Part shown: in pieces, positions 8,197 to 17,523 of the stretch
Layout of the letters: each line of letters begins with the position of its first letter
Position numbering within the stretch: position 1 is the stretch's first letter
Source: Cytophagales bacterium
Lineage (GTDB): Bacteria; Bacteroidota; Bacteroidia; Cytophagales; Cyclobacteriaceae
NCBI GenBank assembly: GCA_020402945.1
Contig: JADBYQ010000052.1
Span: 42,834 to 106,833, forward strand
Direction: 5' to 3'
Length of the DNA stretch: 64,000 nt
The notes under the pieces: model-generated
Database searches by the model: none
What the model saw: the letters and a program-made list of their open reading frames with translations, nothing else
Told to the model about the DNA's origin: nothing
Translations under genes and position numbers: made by a program

Positions 8197-11100
8197 ATGA
8201 TTGTATTCTTTCGCTCACCTTCCAACGTCATTTACTCCGTTGGCCATTCAACTCCCTTTTCAACGTCCGATTTCGAAAAACTGACCTGGCTTTTTGGTGG
8301 CGCAAAACCGCTTACTGATAAATCACTCTCGGGGAATTTTATTGGGCCCAGAAAAGAAATGATTACCCCTTGGAGCACTAACGCAGTTGAAATTACCCAA
8401 ACGATGGGAATTGCTGGCATTGAGCGGATCGAGGAATTCTTCGAGTCTTCTTCTCCTGCTCCAACCTATGATCGGATGTTACAACATTTGTATGAAACGC
8501 TAGATCAGGACATCTTCACCATCCACCACACCCCCGAACCGATTTTAGAAATTGCAGACATCAAAAAATACAGTGAAGAAGAAGGACTAGCCTTAAGCGA
8601 AGAAGAAATTGAATACCTGAAAGATGTCAGCATTAAATTAGGAAGAAAATTGACCGATAGTGAAGTGTTTGGTTTTTCGCAAGTCAACTCCGAACACTGT
8701 CGCCATAAGATATTCAATGGAACTTTTATTATTGATGGTGAGGAGAAAAAATCGACACTCTTTCAACTGATCAAAAAGACATCGAAAGAAAATCCAAACT
8801 ACATCGTATCTGCTTACAAAGACAATGTAGCCTTTATCAAAGGTCCAAGGATCGAGCAGTTCGCTCCTACCCAACAAGATGTGCCTGACTTTTTTGCTGT
8901 CACCGATTTTGACTCGGTCATTTCTTTAAAGGCTGAGACTCATAATTTTCCAACCACAGTAGAACCCTTCAACGGAGCAGCTACCGGATCAGGAGGAGAA
9001 ATTCGCGATCGGCTTGCAGGTGGTAAAGGCTCTCTGCCCTTGGCGGGAACAGCCGTCTACATGACTTCGTACTCCCGACTGGAAGCAAATAGAAGTTGGG
9101 AAAAGAATTTATCGCCCAGAAATTGGCTGTATCAAACGCCAGCAGAAATTTTGATCAAAGCATCGGACGGAGCCAGTGACTTCGGCAACAAATTTGGGCA
9201 ACCACTGATCTGCGGAAGCTTGCTGACTTTTGAGCATATCGAAAACAATAAAAAATTTGGTTACGACAAAGTGATCATGCAGGCGGGTGGTATTGGCTTT
9301 GGAAAAGAAAAAGATAGCCAAAAAGAACACTTGCAAGCGGGCGATCAAATTGTGATGATGGGTGGTGATAACTATCGAATCGGCATGGGCGGTGCAGCTG
9401 TGTCATCGGTTACCACCGGGCAGTTTGCCAATGCACTCGAGCTAAATGCAATTCAGCGTTCCAATCCGGAAATGCAAAAGCGTGTGATGAATGCGATTCG
9501 CGCGATGGTGGAGTCTGATAATAATCCGATTGTCTCCATTCACGACCATGGAGCTGGTGGTCATTTAAATTGTTTCTCTGAGCTACTAGAAGAAACAGGA
9601 GGCACCATTGAAGTCGACAAAATTCCAGTGGGAGATCCAACTCTTTCCTCGAAAGAAATTATCAGCAACGAATCGCAAGAACGGATGGGAGTTGCCATTC
9701 ACCAAAAAGATGTAGATGCACTGAAGCGTGTCTCGGATCGTGAACGTGCTCCCATGTATGTGGTGGGCCACGCAACTGGCGATCATAAGTTTAAATTTGC
9801 CGGGCCAAATAATTCGATCAACCCCGTTGAGCTGGAGATGAATCATTTGTTTAGTTCATCCCCGAAAACTATTCTTACGGACAAGACAACCGTGGCTGAT
9901 TTTGCTGAGATCACTTACGATCCAACCAAGCTGCAATTTTACATTGAACAAGTTTTGCAACTAGAGGCTGTTGCCTGCAAAGACTGGTTGACCAACAAAG
10001 TAGATCGATCAGTATCTGGGAAAGTAGCCACCCAGCAAACCTGTGGCCCCATTCAACTTCCGTTGAATAATGTCTCAGTAATGGCGTTGGATTTTTTAAG
10101 CAATAAAGGAATCGCAACTTCCATTGGACATGCTCCGATTGCTGCACTGGTTGATCCCGCCAAGGGAAGTAAATTGGCGATAGCAGAAGCATTGACTAAT
10201 TTAGTTTGGGCACCGCTAACACACGGACTTAAAGGCGTATCGCTTAGTGCGAATTGGATGTGGCCTGCAAAAAATGAAGGAGAAAATGCACGACTCTATC
10301 AAGCGGTAGAAGCAGTAAGTCAATTTGCATGTGCCTTGGGGATCAATATTCCTACAGGAAAAGATTCTCTCTCGATGACGCAAAAGTATTCGAAGGGAGA
10401 AGTAGTCTATGCCCCCGGTACGGTAATCATTTCTGCAGTGGCGGAAGTCAGTGATATCCGCAAAACAATTTCGCCCGCGTTGGAGCCAATTGTAGGTTCA
10501 CAACTCATCTATGTTGATTTCTCAAAAGATGATTTCAAATTGGGAGGCAGTAGTTTTGGTCAGGTGGTGAATCAACTTGGCAAGGAAGCTCCTACTATTA
10601 AAGATGATACTTATTTTATCAGGGCGTTTGAAACCGTTCAGGCACTGGTTGACCAACATCTTGTTCTTGCCGGTCATGACATTTCTTCAGGAGGGTTGAT
10701 CACAACGCTATTAGAAATGTGTTTTCCTACTTTGAACAGCGGTATTGATTTGAACGTTGACGCACTTGGAAATGATTTAATCAAAATTCTTTTTTCCGAA
10801 AACCCTGGCTTAGTGCTTCAAGTTCAGTCAGAGCTTGCAATCCAAATTTTAAAAAATCAGAAGTTAGTCTATCATGCTATCGGAACAGTAACAAACGATC
10901 ATCTGTTGACTATTTCAAGTTCAAAATTTAACATTCAACATTCAACATTCAACATCTCAGACTTACGAGATAAATGGTTTCACACCTCCTATCTACTCGA
11001 TAAAATCCAACGGCCAAAAGGTCACGCTGAAAAAAGAAGAGTCAATTTTAAAAGGCAACCACTCTCCTACCAATTTCAATCGGGTTTCGATGGGAAGTTT

Positions 11101-11898
11101 TCTACCTATGGAGTCGATCCCAAACGAAGAACACCATCAGGCATAAAAGCAGCGATCATCAGAGAGAAGGGAGTGAATGGAGATCGTGAGATGGCATACG
11201 CTCTTTACCTCGCAGGTTTTGATGTGAAAGATGTTCACATGACCGACCTTGTTTCAGGCAGGGAAGATTTAAGTGGAGTGAACATGATTGTATTTGTGGG
11301 CGGCTTCTCTAATTCAGATGTATTAGGTTCAGCGAAAGGCTGGGCTGGTTCATTCTTATACAATCCGAAAGCAAAAGCTGCATTAGATAATTTCTATGCG
11401 CGCCCTGATACATTGAGTTTGGGTGTTTGCAATGGATGTCAGTTAATGATGGAGTTGGGACTGGTCTATCGTGAAATGCCAATGGCCGATCATCCTAAAA
11501 TGCATCACAACGGTTCTGGTAAATTTGAGTCAACTTTCATTACGATAAGCATTCCTAAAAATAATTCGGTCATGCTTTCGAGCTATGGAGGCGCTCAACT
11601 CGGTGTTTGGCTGGCACATGGCGAAGGGATGTTCAAATTAAAAAACCAATCCAACTATAAGATTGGCGCAACCTTTACCTATCCCGAGTATCCAGGTAAT
11701 CCTAATGAAAGTGAACAATCAGTTGCTTCTTTGTATTCGACAAACGGAAGACATCTGGCAATCATGCCACATATTGAGCGTAGTTTATTTCCATGGAATT
11801 GGCCGCACTACCCGACAGAAAGAAAACAACAAGACGAAATCTCTCCTTGGTTTGGTGCTTTTGTAAATGCGAGGAAGTGGGTGGAAAGCCACGTATAA
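8197..11898 (+). CDS. purL: Phosphoribosylformylglycinamidine synthase
   Basis: 1233 aa; FGFSQVNSEHCRHKIF, KAETHNFPTTVEPFNGAATGSGGEIRD, C-terminal glutaminase GVCNGCQLMMELG. Confidence 0.98.
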   Translation: MIVFFRSPSNVIYSVGHSTPFSTSDFEKLTWLFGGAKPLTDKSLSGNFIGPRKEMITPWSTNAVEITQTMGIAGIERIEEFFESSSPAPTYDRMLQHLYETLDQDIFTIHHTPEPILEIADIKKYSEEEGLALSEEEIEYLKDVSIKLGRKLTDSEVFGFSQVNSEHCRHKIFNGTFIIDGEEKKSTLFQLIKKTSKENPNYIVSAYKDNVAFIKGPRIEQFAPTQQDVPDFFAVTDFDSVISLKAETHNFPTTVEPFNGAATGSGGEIRDRLAGGKGSLPLAGTAVYMTSYSRLEANRSWEKNLSPRNWLYQTPAEILIKASDGASDFGNKFGQPLICGSLLTFEHIENNKKFGYDKVIMQAGGIGFGKEKDSQKEHLQAGDQIVMMGGDNYRIGMGGAAVSSVTTGQFANALELNAIQRSNPEMQKRVMNAIRAMVESDNNPIVSIHDHGAGGHLNCFSELLEETGGTIEVDKIPVGDPTLSSKEIISNESQERMGVAIHQKDVDALKRVSDRERAPMYVVGHATGDHKFKFAGPNNSINPVELEMNHLFSSSPKTILTDKTTVADFAEITYDPTKLQFYIEQVLQLEAVACKDWLTNKVDRSVSGKVATQQTCGPIQLPLNNVSVMALDFLSNKGIATSIGHAPIAALVDPAKGSKLAIAEALTNLVWAPLTHGLKGVSLSANWMWPAKNEGENARLYQAVEAVSQFACALGINIPTGKDSLSMTQKYSKGEVVYAPGTVIISAVAEVSDIRKTISPALEPIVGSQLIYVDFSKDDFKLGGSSFGQVVNQLGKEAPTIKDDTYFIRAFETVQALVDQHLVLAGHDISSGGLITTLLEMCFPTLNSGIDLNVDALGNDLIKILFSENPGLVLQVQSELAIQILKNQKLVYHAIGTVTNDHLLTISSSKFNIQHSTFNISDLRDKWFHTSYLLDKIQRPKGHAEKRRVNFKRQPLSYQFQSGFDGKFSTYGVDPKRRTPSGIKAAIIREKGVNGDREMAYALYLAGFDVKDVHMTDLVSGREDLSGVNMIVFVGGFSNSDVLGSAKGWAGSFLYNPKAKAALDNFYARPDTLSLGVCNGCQLMMELGLVYREMPMADHPKMHHNGSGKFESTFITISIPKNNSVMLSSYGGAQLGVWLAHGEGMFKLKNQSNYKIGATFTYPEYPGNPNESEQSVASLYSTNGRHLAIMPHIERSLFPWNWPHYPTERKQQDEISPWFGAFVNARKWVESHV
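10912..10960 (+). repeat. Seven consecutive heptamers inside purL
   Basis: ATTTCAA GTTCAAA ATTTAAC ATTCAAC ATTCAAC ATTCAAC ATCTCAG; encodes SSSKFNIQHSTFNIS. Confidence 0.8.
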
Positions 11899-12002
11899 AC
11901 GCTTTAACAACTCATAATTATCAAATAAGAAAAATTTACCTGAAATCGGTAAACCAAAATTCAAAACTCACGTTACTAGTATTGCTTATATAATTAAAAG
12001 TA

Positions 12003-12317
12003 ATGCTACTAAATATAAAAAAAGCCATTTTTATAACCCTAGCTGGGCTTTTTCTATTATTTGGAGCAGGTTTAGATCAATTCGCTATTAAGTCTACCGT
12101 TCAGTCGCAACAGGCAACTGAAGAGTCCTTTGAGACAGAGGTAGTTCAAGCGATAGAAACAAAAAGGCACACGATACGAAAGACAAGAAAACCTTCGGTT
12201 GAGTTCCTTTCGCATTCTAAAATTGCCGTTTCTACTACGCCATCAGGGTTTGCCAGCCAGGCAACACCTTCTCTTCAAACTAACAGGTATCTACTCTATC
12301 GGTCAATTTTGATTTAA
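12003..12317 (+). CDS. Hypothetical protein with N-terminal transmembrane/signal segment
   Basis: MLLNIKKAIFITLAGLFLLFGAGLDQFAIKSTVQS; gene-like but no recognised family. Confidence 0.5.
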   Translation: MLLNIKKAIFITLAGLFLLFGAGLDQFAIKSTVQSQQATEESFETEVVQAIETKRHTIRKTRKPSVEFLSHSKIAVSTTPSGFASQATPSLQTNRYLLYRSILI

Positions 12318-12400
12318 AAAATAAGAACCTCCAGTTTGCTGCTTCGCATACGCGCAATAGCAACTAGTTCTCATTTCAACTAAAATCAAAAAACATCGAT

Positions 12401-12502
12401 ATGAAAAATTCGCAAAAATCCCGTAAGGGCAATTCAATTGCTTGGTCTGTAATAGTACTCTACTTCGCAGGCATGTCTTACCTTTCATTTTCATTGGTAT
12501 GA
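12401..12502 (+). CDS. 33-aa single-TM microprotein candidate
   Basis: ATG at 12401 gives MKNSQKSRKGNSIAWSVIVLYFAGMSYLSFSLV*; the TGA overlaps the next ATG (ATGA, 12499-12502). Confidence 0.5.
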   Translation: MKNSQKSRKGNSIAWSVIVLYFAGMSYLSFSLV

Positions 12503-12675
12503 AAACCAGATGCAGCATGTTAGACTACTGCAAGAAAGTCTTACAGTGTGTCAGCTTTGATGTTCGGCTCTTTCGCAAAGAATACAAAAAAGCAACCCGT
12601 TGGCTGGCACCAGTCGAGGTTCAGGAACTAAAGCAATGGCTTCGCCAAAATAAATCACAGACGCTTTCCACGTAA
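12499..12675 (+). CDS. Small conserved-looking hypothetical protein (58 aa)
   Basis: MKTRCSMLDYCKKVLQCVSFDVRLFRKEYKKATRWLAPVEVQELKQWLRQNKSQTLST; ORF track opens at 12442, but 12499 or 12517 is a more likely start. Confidence 0.6.
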   Translation: MKTRCSMLDYCKKVLQCVSFDVRLFRKEYKKATRWLAPVEVQELKQWLRQNKSQTLST

Positions 12676-12685
12676 CCTATATTTT

Positions 12686-13471
12686 ATGAAAACTAGAACT
12701 GTAACAGCTTACCTTCTACTTATTTTTCTATTCACAAGTTGTGCTGTTGTACGGCAAGGCGAAATAGGAGTAAAAAGAAAAATGGGAAAACTGAGTCCCA
12801 ATTTCAGCGGCCCCGGGGCTGTTGGTTTCAATCCTTTTACTTCTAAGGTAATCAAAATGCCCATTCGCACGATGAACATGGAGATCAATGCCAATCTTCC
12901 TTCGAAAGAAGGTTTAAATGTGGTGGCCATCATCTCTATTTTGTACCGGATGCAACCAGCCAAAGCACCTGCTATTATTGAAACGATCGGTGTTGGTAAT
13001 GAAGTGAACGTGATCAGTAGCGTTTTTCGATCTTCTGCAGCAGATGTATGTTCGCGCTTTTTTGCAAAAGATATGCACTCGGTTCAACGCGCCAACATTG
13101 AAAAAGAAGTAACCGAACAGATGTCAAAAATCCTTTTGCCTAGAGGTTTTGAAATCGAAGCCGTGCTACTGAAAAACATCCAGCTGCCTCCGGGGTTAGC
13201 TAGAGCGGTGGAAGAAAAATTGGAAGCTGAACAGCAGGCTCAGCGTATGGAGTTTCTACTGGATCGTGAAAAGCGTGAGGCGCAACGGAAAATAATTGAG
13301 GCTGAGGGTATTCGTGATTCACAGAAAATCATTGCCGAAGGGCTTACAAAAGCAATCATCGAATGGCAAAGTATTGAGGCGTTTCGCGAATTGGCGAAAT
13401 CGCCAAATACAAAAATCATTATGACCGATGGGAAAACTCCGCTTTTAATGAATCCTACTATTGACAAATAG
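12686..13471 (+). CDS. Prohibitin/SPFH (Band 7) family lipoprotein
   Basis: Lipobox FTSCAVV, VRQGEIGVKRKMGKL, coiled coil EEKLEAEQQAQRMEFLLDREKREAQRKIIEAEGI. Confidence 0.9.
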   Translation: MKTRTVTAYLLLIFLFTSCAVVRQGEIGVKRKMGKLSPNFSGPGAVGFNPFTSKVIKMPIRTMNMEINANLPSKEGLNVVAIISILYRMQPAKAPAIIETIGVGNEVNVISSVFRSSAADVCSRFFAKDMHSVQRANIEKEVTEQMSKILLPRGFEIEAVLLKNIQLPPGLARAVEEKLEAEQQAQRMEFLLDREKREAQRKIIEAEGIRDSQKIIAEGLTKAIIEWQSIEAFRELAKSPNTKIIMTDGKTPLLMNPTIDK

Positions 13472-13481
13472 AAACAAATAC

Positions 13482-13506
13482 GGGAAAGCAAGAGGATAGC
13501 TTTCCC
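13482..13506. terminator. Hairpin downstream of SPFH gene
   Basis: GGGAAAGC-N9-GCTTTCCC followed by CTTTACTTT. Confidence 0.55.
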
Positions 13507-13539
13507 CTTTACTTTCGCTCGACATTAAACCAAGTTAAA

Positions 13540-14412
13540 ATGAAAAAAAACCTAAAGATTGCGTTGCCATTTTGTATTGCATTGCAATTTTTTCCTTTTT
13601 CCTCACAAGCTCAATTGAGTATTGCCAACACCCAGTTTAAAACACTTAAAGCCGCATTTGCTCACCGCGATGAAGCAACTTGGTTGGATTTAAGTAATCA
13701 AGGCTTGGTAGTGCTACCCGATTCGCTATTTGCTTTAAAAAATCTTCAATACTTAGACTTGGGCAAAAATCATATCGAGTCGATCCCCTCAAAAATTACT
13801 GATCTAAAAAAGCTAAAGTACCTCGTACTATCCTACAACGAGATTAAACAACTGCCAGTTGAATTGAAAGGTCTCACCGTCTTGCAGAGTCTCTACTTAG
13901 ACCACAACAAACAACTTGAAATCGATCAGGCAATCCTCGTGCTTTCTGAATTACCAAGTCTGAAAATGCTAAGTTTGGCGGGCGACAATATTTCAGTTGT
14001 ACCACAGAGCATCACAAAAGTAAAACGACTTGAAACACTTGATGTCTCGGATAACCTCATCTCAAATCTACCAGAAAACATTCCCGAACTTCGCAAACTC
14101 CGTGTGCTTTACATCAATAATGATGCATACTTCAACCTGGAAAAAAATGTTCGACTTATCAGTAAGATGAAAAGCCTCACCGAACTGCATGTTGAAAATG
14201 ACGGTCTTACTAGCGTTCCGTCAAACATAAAGGATCTAACGAGGATAGAATACCTTTTTCTTGTAGGTAATAAAATAAATGAGTTGCCCCCAGAAATCAA
14301 TCAAATGAAGCATCTGCGATTTCTGGATGTATCTGACAATCCATTGCCGCCACTTCTTAACAATGATAAGTTAGATCCCAAGTTGGTCATTCGATTAAAC
14401 AGGCGGAACTGA
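13540..14412 (+). CDS. Leucine-rich repeat protein (exported)
   Basis: Signal peptide plus repeats such as LKNLQYLDLGKNHIESIPSKITDLKKLKYLVLSYNEIKQLP. Confidence 0.9.
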   Translation: MKKNLKIALPFCIALQFFPFSSQAQLSIANTQFKTLKAAFAHRDEATWLDLSNQGLVVLPDSLFALKNLQYLDLGKNHIESIPSKITDLKKLKYLVLSYNEIKQLPVELKGLTVLQSLYLDHNKQLEIDQAILVLSELPSLKMLSLAGDNISVVPQSITKVKRLETLDVSDNLISNLPENIPELRKLRVLYINNDAYFNLEKNVRLISKMKSLTELHVENDGLTSVPSNIKDLTRIEYLFLVGNKINELPPEINQMKHLRFLDVSDNPLPPLLNNDKLDPKLVIRLNRRN

Positions 14413-14450
14413 CCAAAATAAATTGAAATACTCACCTAAAAAAACTAGTT

Positions 14451-14666
14451 ATGAAATGGATCGTGTTGGAAGAAAATCCACAACCTGACAACTACATTGC
14501 TGTGATGGTGGCAGAAGAAGGACGGATACTACGGGCTGAAAACAAGCCCTGCGCAGTTTTTAAATCGAGTGATCAAGCACTCTCCCATGCTCGGTCTTTG
14601 CGCGAACAATACAAGGTGAGAAACATACGCATTTTTTATATGGAATCGAGTTCAGCCTTTCTTTAA
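14451..14666 (+). CDS. Hypothetical protein (71 aa)
   Basis: ORF with coding-like composition in an unidirectional gene run. Confidence 0.55.
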   Translation: MKWIVLEENPQPDNYIAVMVAEEGRILRAENKPCAVFKSSDQALSHARSLREQYKVRNIRIFYMESSSAFL

Positions 14667-14718
14667 TTGAAAAATGTCAAAATCAGAATTCTACTTTACC
14701 GCCTAACCACTTTATAAG

Positions 14719-15246
14719 ATGAACAAACTACGTTTCACGCTCTCCACTACTTTTTATCTGCTGATTCTGTCATCTACAATCGCGATCAACTCTCACGGGC
14801 AAGAAGGAACTCCGATTGATCTCGACAAAGCAAAAAGTCAATTGCAGAAAGACCGGGAAAAGATTTTTATTGAGGCCTTACAATTATCCATCTCGCAAGC
14901 AGCGGTGTTCCATCCGATCTATGTAAAATTTAATAATGAAAAGCGCGCACTCGATGATGAGATGATTACGCTTTTTGTGAACTATGGAAATAACTACCAG
15001 CACCTAGATCTCAAACTCATGACTACGTTTGTAGCTCAGTCTGAAAAGTACCAGGCAAAGGAATTAAGCGTGCGCAAAAAGTATTATAAGTTATTGAGTG
15101 AGGCGATTTCTATAGAAATAGGTTCACAGTTTTACGAAGTCGATGACTTTATTTCAACAAGCCTTCGCTTAAATATCCTTACAGGACTACCCTTCACGGG
15201 AGCCATCACACGCCAAAAAGATAGCCAAATTTCTAACGCAAATTAA
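14719..15246 (+). CDS. Hypothetical exported protein
   Basis: N-terminal signal peptide LLILSSTIAINSHGQ; helical charged remainder. Confidence 0.65.
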   Translation: MNKLRFTLSTTFYLLILSSTIAINSHGQEGTPIDLDKAKSQLQKDREKIFIEALQLSISQAAVFHPIYVKFNNEKRALDDEMITLFVNYGNNYQHLDLKLMTTFVAQSEKYQAKELSVRKKYYKLLSEAISIEIGSQFYEVDDFISTSLRLNILTGLPFTGAITRQKDSQISNAN

Positions 15247-15302
15247 AAAGATAACATCATTGATTTCGCCTACTCCACCTTGAACCTTTTACTTTCAAAC
15301 CA

Positions 15303-16229
15303 ATGAATGATTTGTCACTACTCTGGATTTTCTTCAACCTATTTGTGCTGGCTATGTTGGCGCTCGACTTGGGCGTGTTTCACAGAAAATCCCATGAGGT
15401 TTCTGTACGCGAAGCACTGACCTGGACGTGCGTTTGGATAACACTTGCCATGCTTTTCAATTTGTTTGTCTACTACTATTTCGATCGCAGCAAAGCTCTA
15501 GAATTTTTCACAGGCTATCTTATCGAAAAGTCACTAAGTGTAGATAACATTTTTGTTATCATTCTCATTTTCTCCTATTTCAAAGTACCATCTGCCTATC
15601 AGCATAAGGTTCTTTTTTGGGGTATTCTAGGAGCGCTCGTCATGCGTGTTATTTTTATTCTTACTGGTGTAGAGCTTATTCATCGTTTTCATTGGTTGAT
15701 TTACATTTTTGGTGGATTCCTGGTCTACACAGGCATTCGCATGCTCACATCGGGTGATTTGAAAATTGATCCGGAAAAAAATCCTTTGGTCAAACTAGCC
15801 AGAAAAGTCATGCCTATTACCCCTTCGTTTGAAGGTGATCGGTTTTTTGTAAAGCAAGACAGTAAAACATGGGCAACACCATTATTCTTAGTGGTAATTT
15901 TAATTGAGACGACAGACCTAATCTTTGCAGTAGATTCAATTCCCGCTATTCTGGCAATCTCGGATGACTCCTTTATTGTTTATACGTCCAATGTATTCGC
16001 CATTCTTGGACTACGCTCACTCTATTTTGCCTTAGCCGGCATCGAAAAATACTTCAAATATTTGAAATTTGGGCTATCGGCCATTCTTGTTTTTGTGGGT
16101 TTGAAAATGTGTATTGCCGACATTTTCAAAATCCCGATTGAGGTTTCACTAATTGTTATTGGTTTTACCTTGATGATTGCTATGGTAAGTTCCAGATTGT
16201 TTCCTGGAAAACAAGCAGACAAAAATTAA
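15303..16229 (+). CDS. TerC/Alx family integral membrane protein
   Basis: FFTGYLIEKSLSVDNIFVIILIFSYFKVP and VILIETTDLIFAVDSIPAILAISDDSFIVYTSNVFAILGLRSLYF. Confidence 0.95.
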   Translation: MNDLSLLWIFFNLFVLAMLALDLGVFHRKSHEVSVREALTWTCVWITLAMLFNLFVYYYFDRSKALEFFTGYLIEKSLSVDNIFVIILIFSYFKVPSAYQHKVLFWGILGALVMRVIFILTGVELIHRFHWLIYIFGGFLVYTGIRMLTSGDLKIDPEKNPLVKLARKVMPITPSFEGDRFFVKQDSKTWATPLFLVVILIETTDLIFAVDSIPAILAISDDSFIVYTSNVFAILGLRSLYFALAGIEKYFKYLKFGLSAILVFVGLKMCIADIFKIPIEVSLIVIGFTLMIAMVSSRLFPGKQADKN

Positions 16230-16343
16230 TATGAGTAGAATAAATCCAATATCTTTGCCCGTTTTTATAAACAAAAGGAACTCCTTTTGTCTTTATTGAC
16301 ACACAACTTGAATCTTATACTTACCCTTTTTCTACAAGTCTCC

Positions 16344-17474
16344 ATGAAATTTCTATACGTCTTTATATCAGCTACTTTTTTAGTGATTTTGAGTTCTTGT
16401 TCGAAATCAGGCAATTCTTTAGATACAAAATCGATTCTTGAATTTCCAGTAACAACGGTTATCCGCAAAGACACTGTTTTATTTCATGAGTATGTAGTAG
16501 ATATTCACGCGATAAAAAATGTAGAAATACGGGCACGCGTTCAAGGGTATTTGGATTATATATACGTGGACGAAGGTCAATCCGTAAAAGCAGGACAGCT
16601 TCTTTTCAAAATTAATGACGAAGAATACGTAGCCGAAGTAGCCAAGTCAAAAGCAAGCGTCAACAGCGCTATTGCCGAGGAACAAGCTATGCAATTGGAA
16701 GCCGAGAGAGTATCTATTCTGGTAGAAAAAAATGTGGTTTCCCAAACTGAATTACGACTGGCGAAAGCAAAAGTGGATATGGCCAAAGCAAAAGTAGAAG
16801 AAGCGAAATCTCATTTATCGCTAGCCAATATACGCTATGCCCATACGAATATAAGAGCACCATTCGATGGGGTGGTCGATCGCCTTCCGTTTAAAATCGG
16901 AAGTTTGATCAATGAAGGGCATTTGCTCACTACGCTTTTCGATTCAAAATTTGTTTACGCCTACTTTCGTGTTTCGGAAAAAGAGTATCTAGAATACATC
17001 AAAAGTCACCCAGATGATCGCAGATCAAATACAGTCGATTTGATTCAGGCAGATGGAAACAAACATCAGCAAGTTGGTAGAATAGAAACTTTAGAGGGAG
17101 AGTTTGATACGTCTACAGGGACTATCGCTTTTCGGGCAAAGTTTCCCAATCCACAACTTATTTTAAAACATGGCTCCAGCGGAAAGGTACGCCTCTCCAA
17201 CAATATCGAAAATGCTTTGATGATTCCTCAAAAAGCAACTTTTGAGATACAGGATAAGACATATGTTTTCTTATTAGATGCAGACAATAAACTAAAAGTA
17301 AAGGGTTTTGTGCCACGAGCTAGACTATCCCATTTTTATATTGTCGAGTCCGGTCTACAGGAGGGCGACCGCCTCATCTATGAGGGCATCAAAGACGCAA
17401 GGGATGGGATGCTGATAAAACCTTCCAATTTATCTAGCGATCGACTTTTGATAAAATCAGTTTCTAAAAAATGA
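16344..17474 (+). CDS. Efflux RND transporter periplasmic adaptor subunit
   Basis: ORF 16287..17474; lipoprotein start MKFLYVFISATFLVILSSCSKSG at 16344; VQGYLDYIYVDEGQSVKAGQLLFKI and IRAPFDGVVDRLPFKIGSLI. Confidence 0.92.
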   Translation: MKFLYVFISATFLVILSSCSKSGNSLDTKSILEFPVTTVIRKDTVLFHEYVVDIHAIKNVEIRARVQGYLDYIYVDEGQSVKAGQLLFKINDEEYVAEVAKSKASVNSAIAEEQAMQLEAERVSILVEKNVVSQTELRLAKAKVDMAKAKVEEAKSHLSLANIRYAHTNIRAPFDGVVDRLPFKIGSLINEGHLLTTLFDSKFVYAYFRVSEKEYLEYIKSHPDDRRSNTVDLIQADGNKHQQVGRIETLEGEFDTSTGTIAFRAKFPNPQLILKHGSSGKVRLSNNIENALMIPQKATFEIQDKTYVFLLDADNKLKVKGFVPRARLSHFYIVESGLQEGDRLIYEGIKDARDGMLIKPSNLSSDRLLIKSVSKK

Positions 17475-17523
17475 AACCAATCTTCTAAAATTCTTTATCA
17501 AAGTTAAGATTTAAGCCCAAGTT

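Noticed and set aside
16250-16257. TATCTTTG motif upstream of the adaptor gene
   Set aside because: Matches TAnnTTTG but no -33 TTG at the right spacing and 87 nt from the likely start; not called as a promoter.
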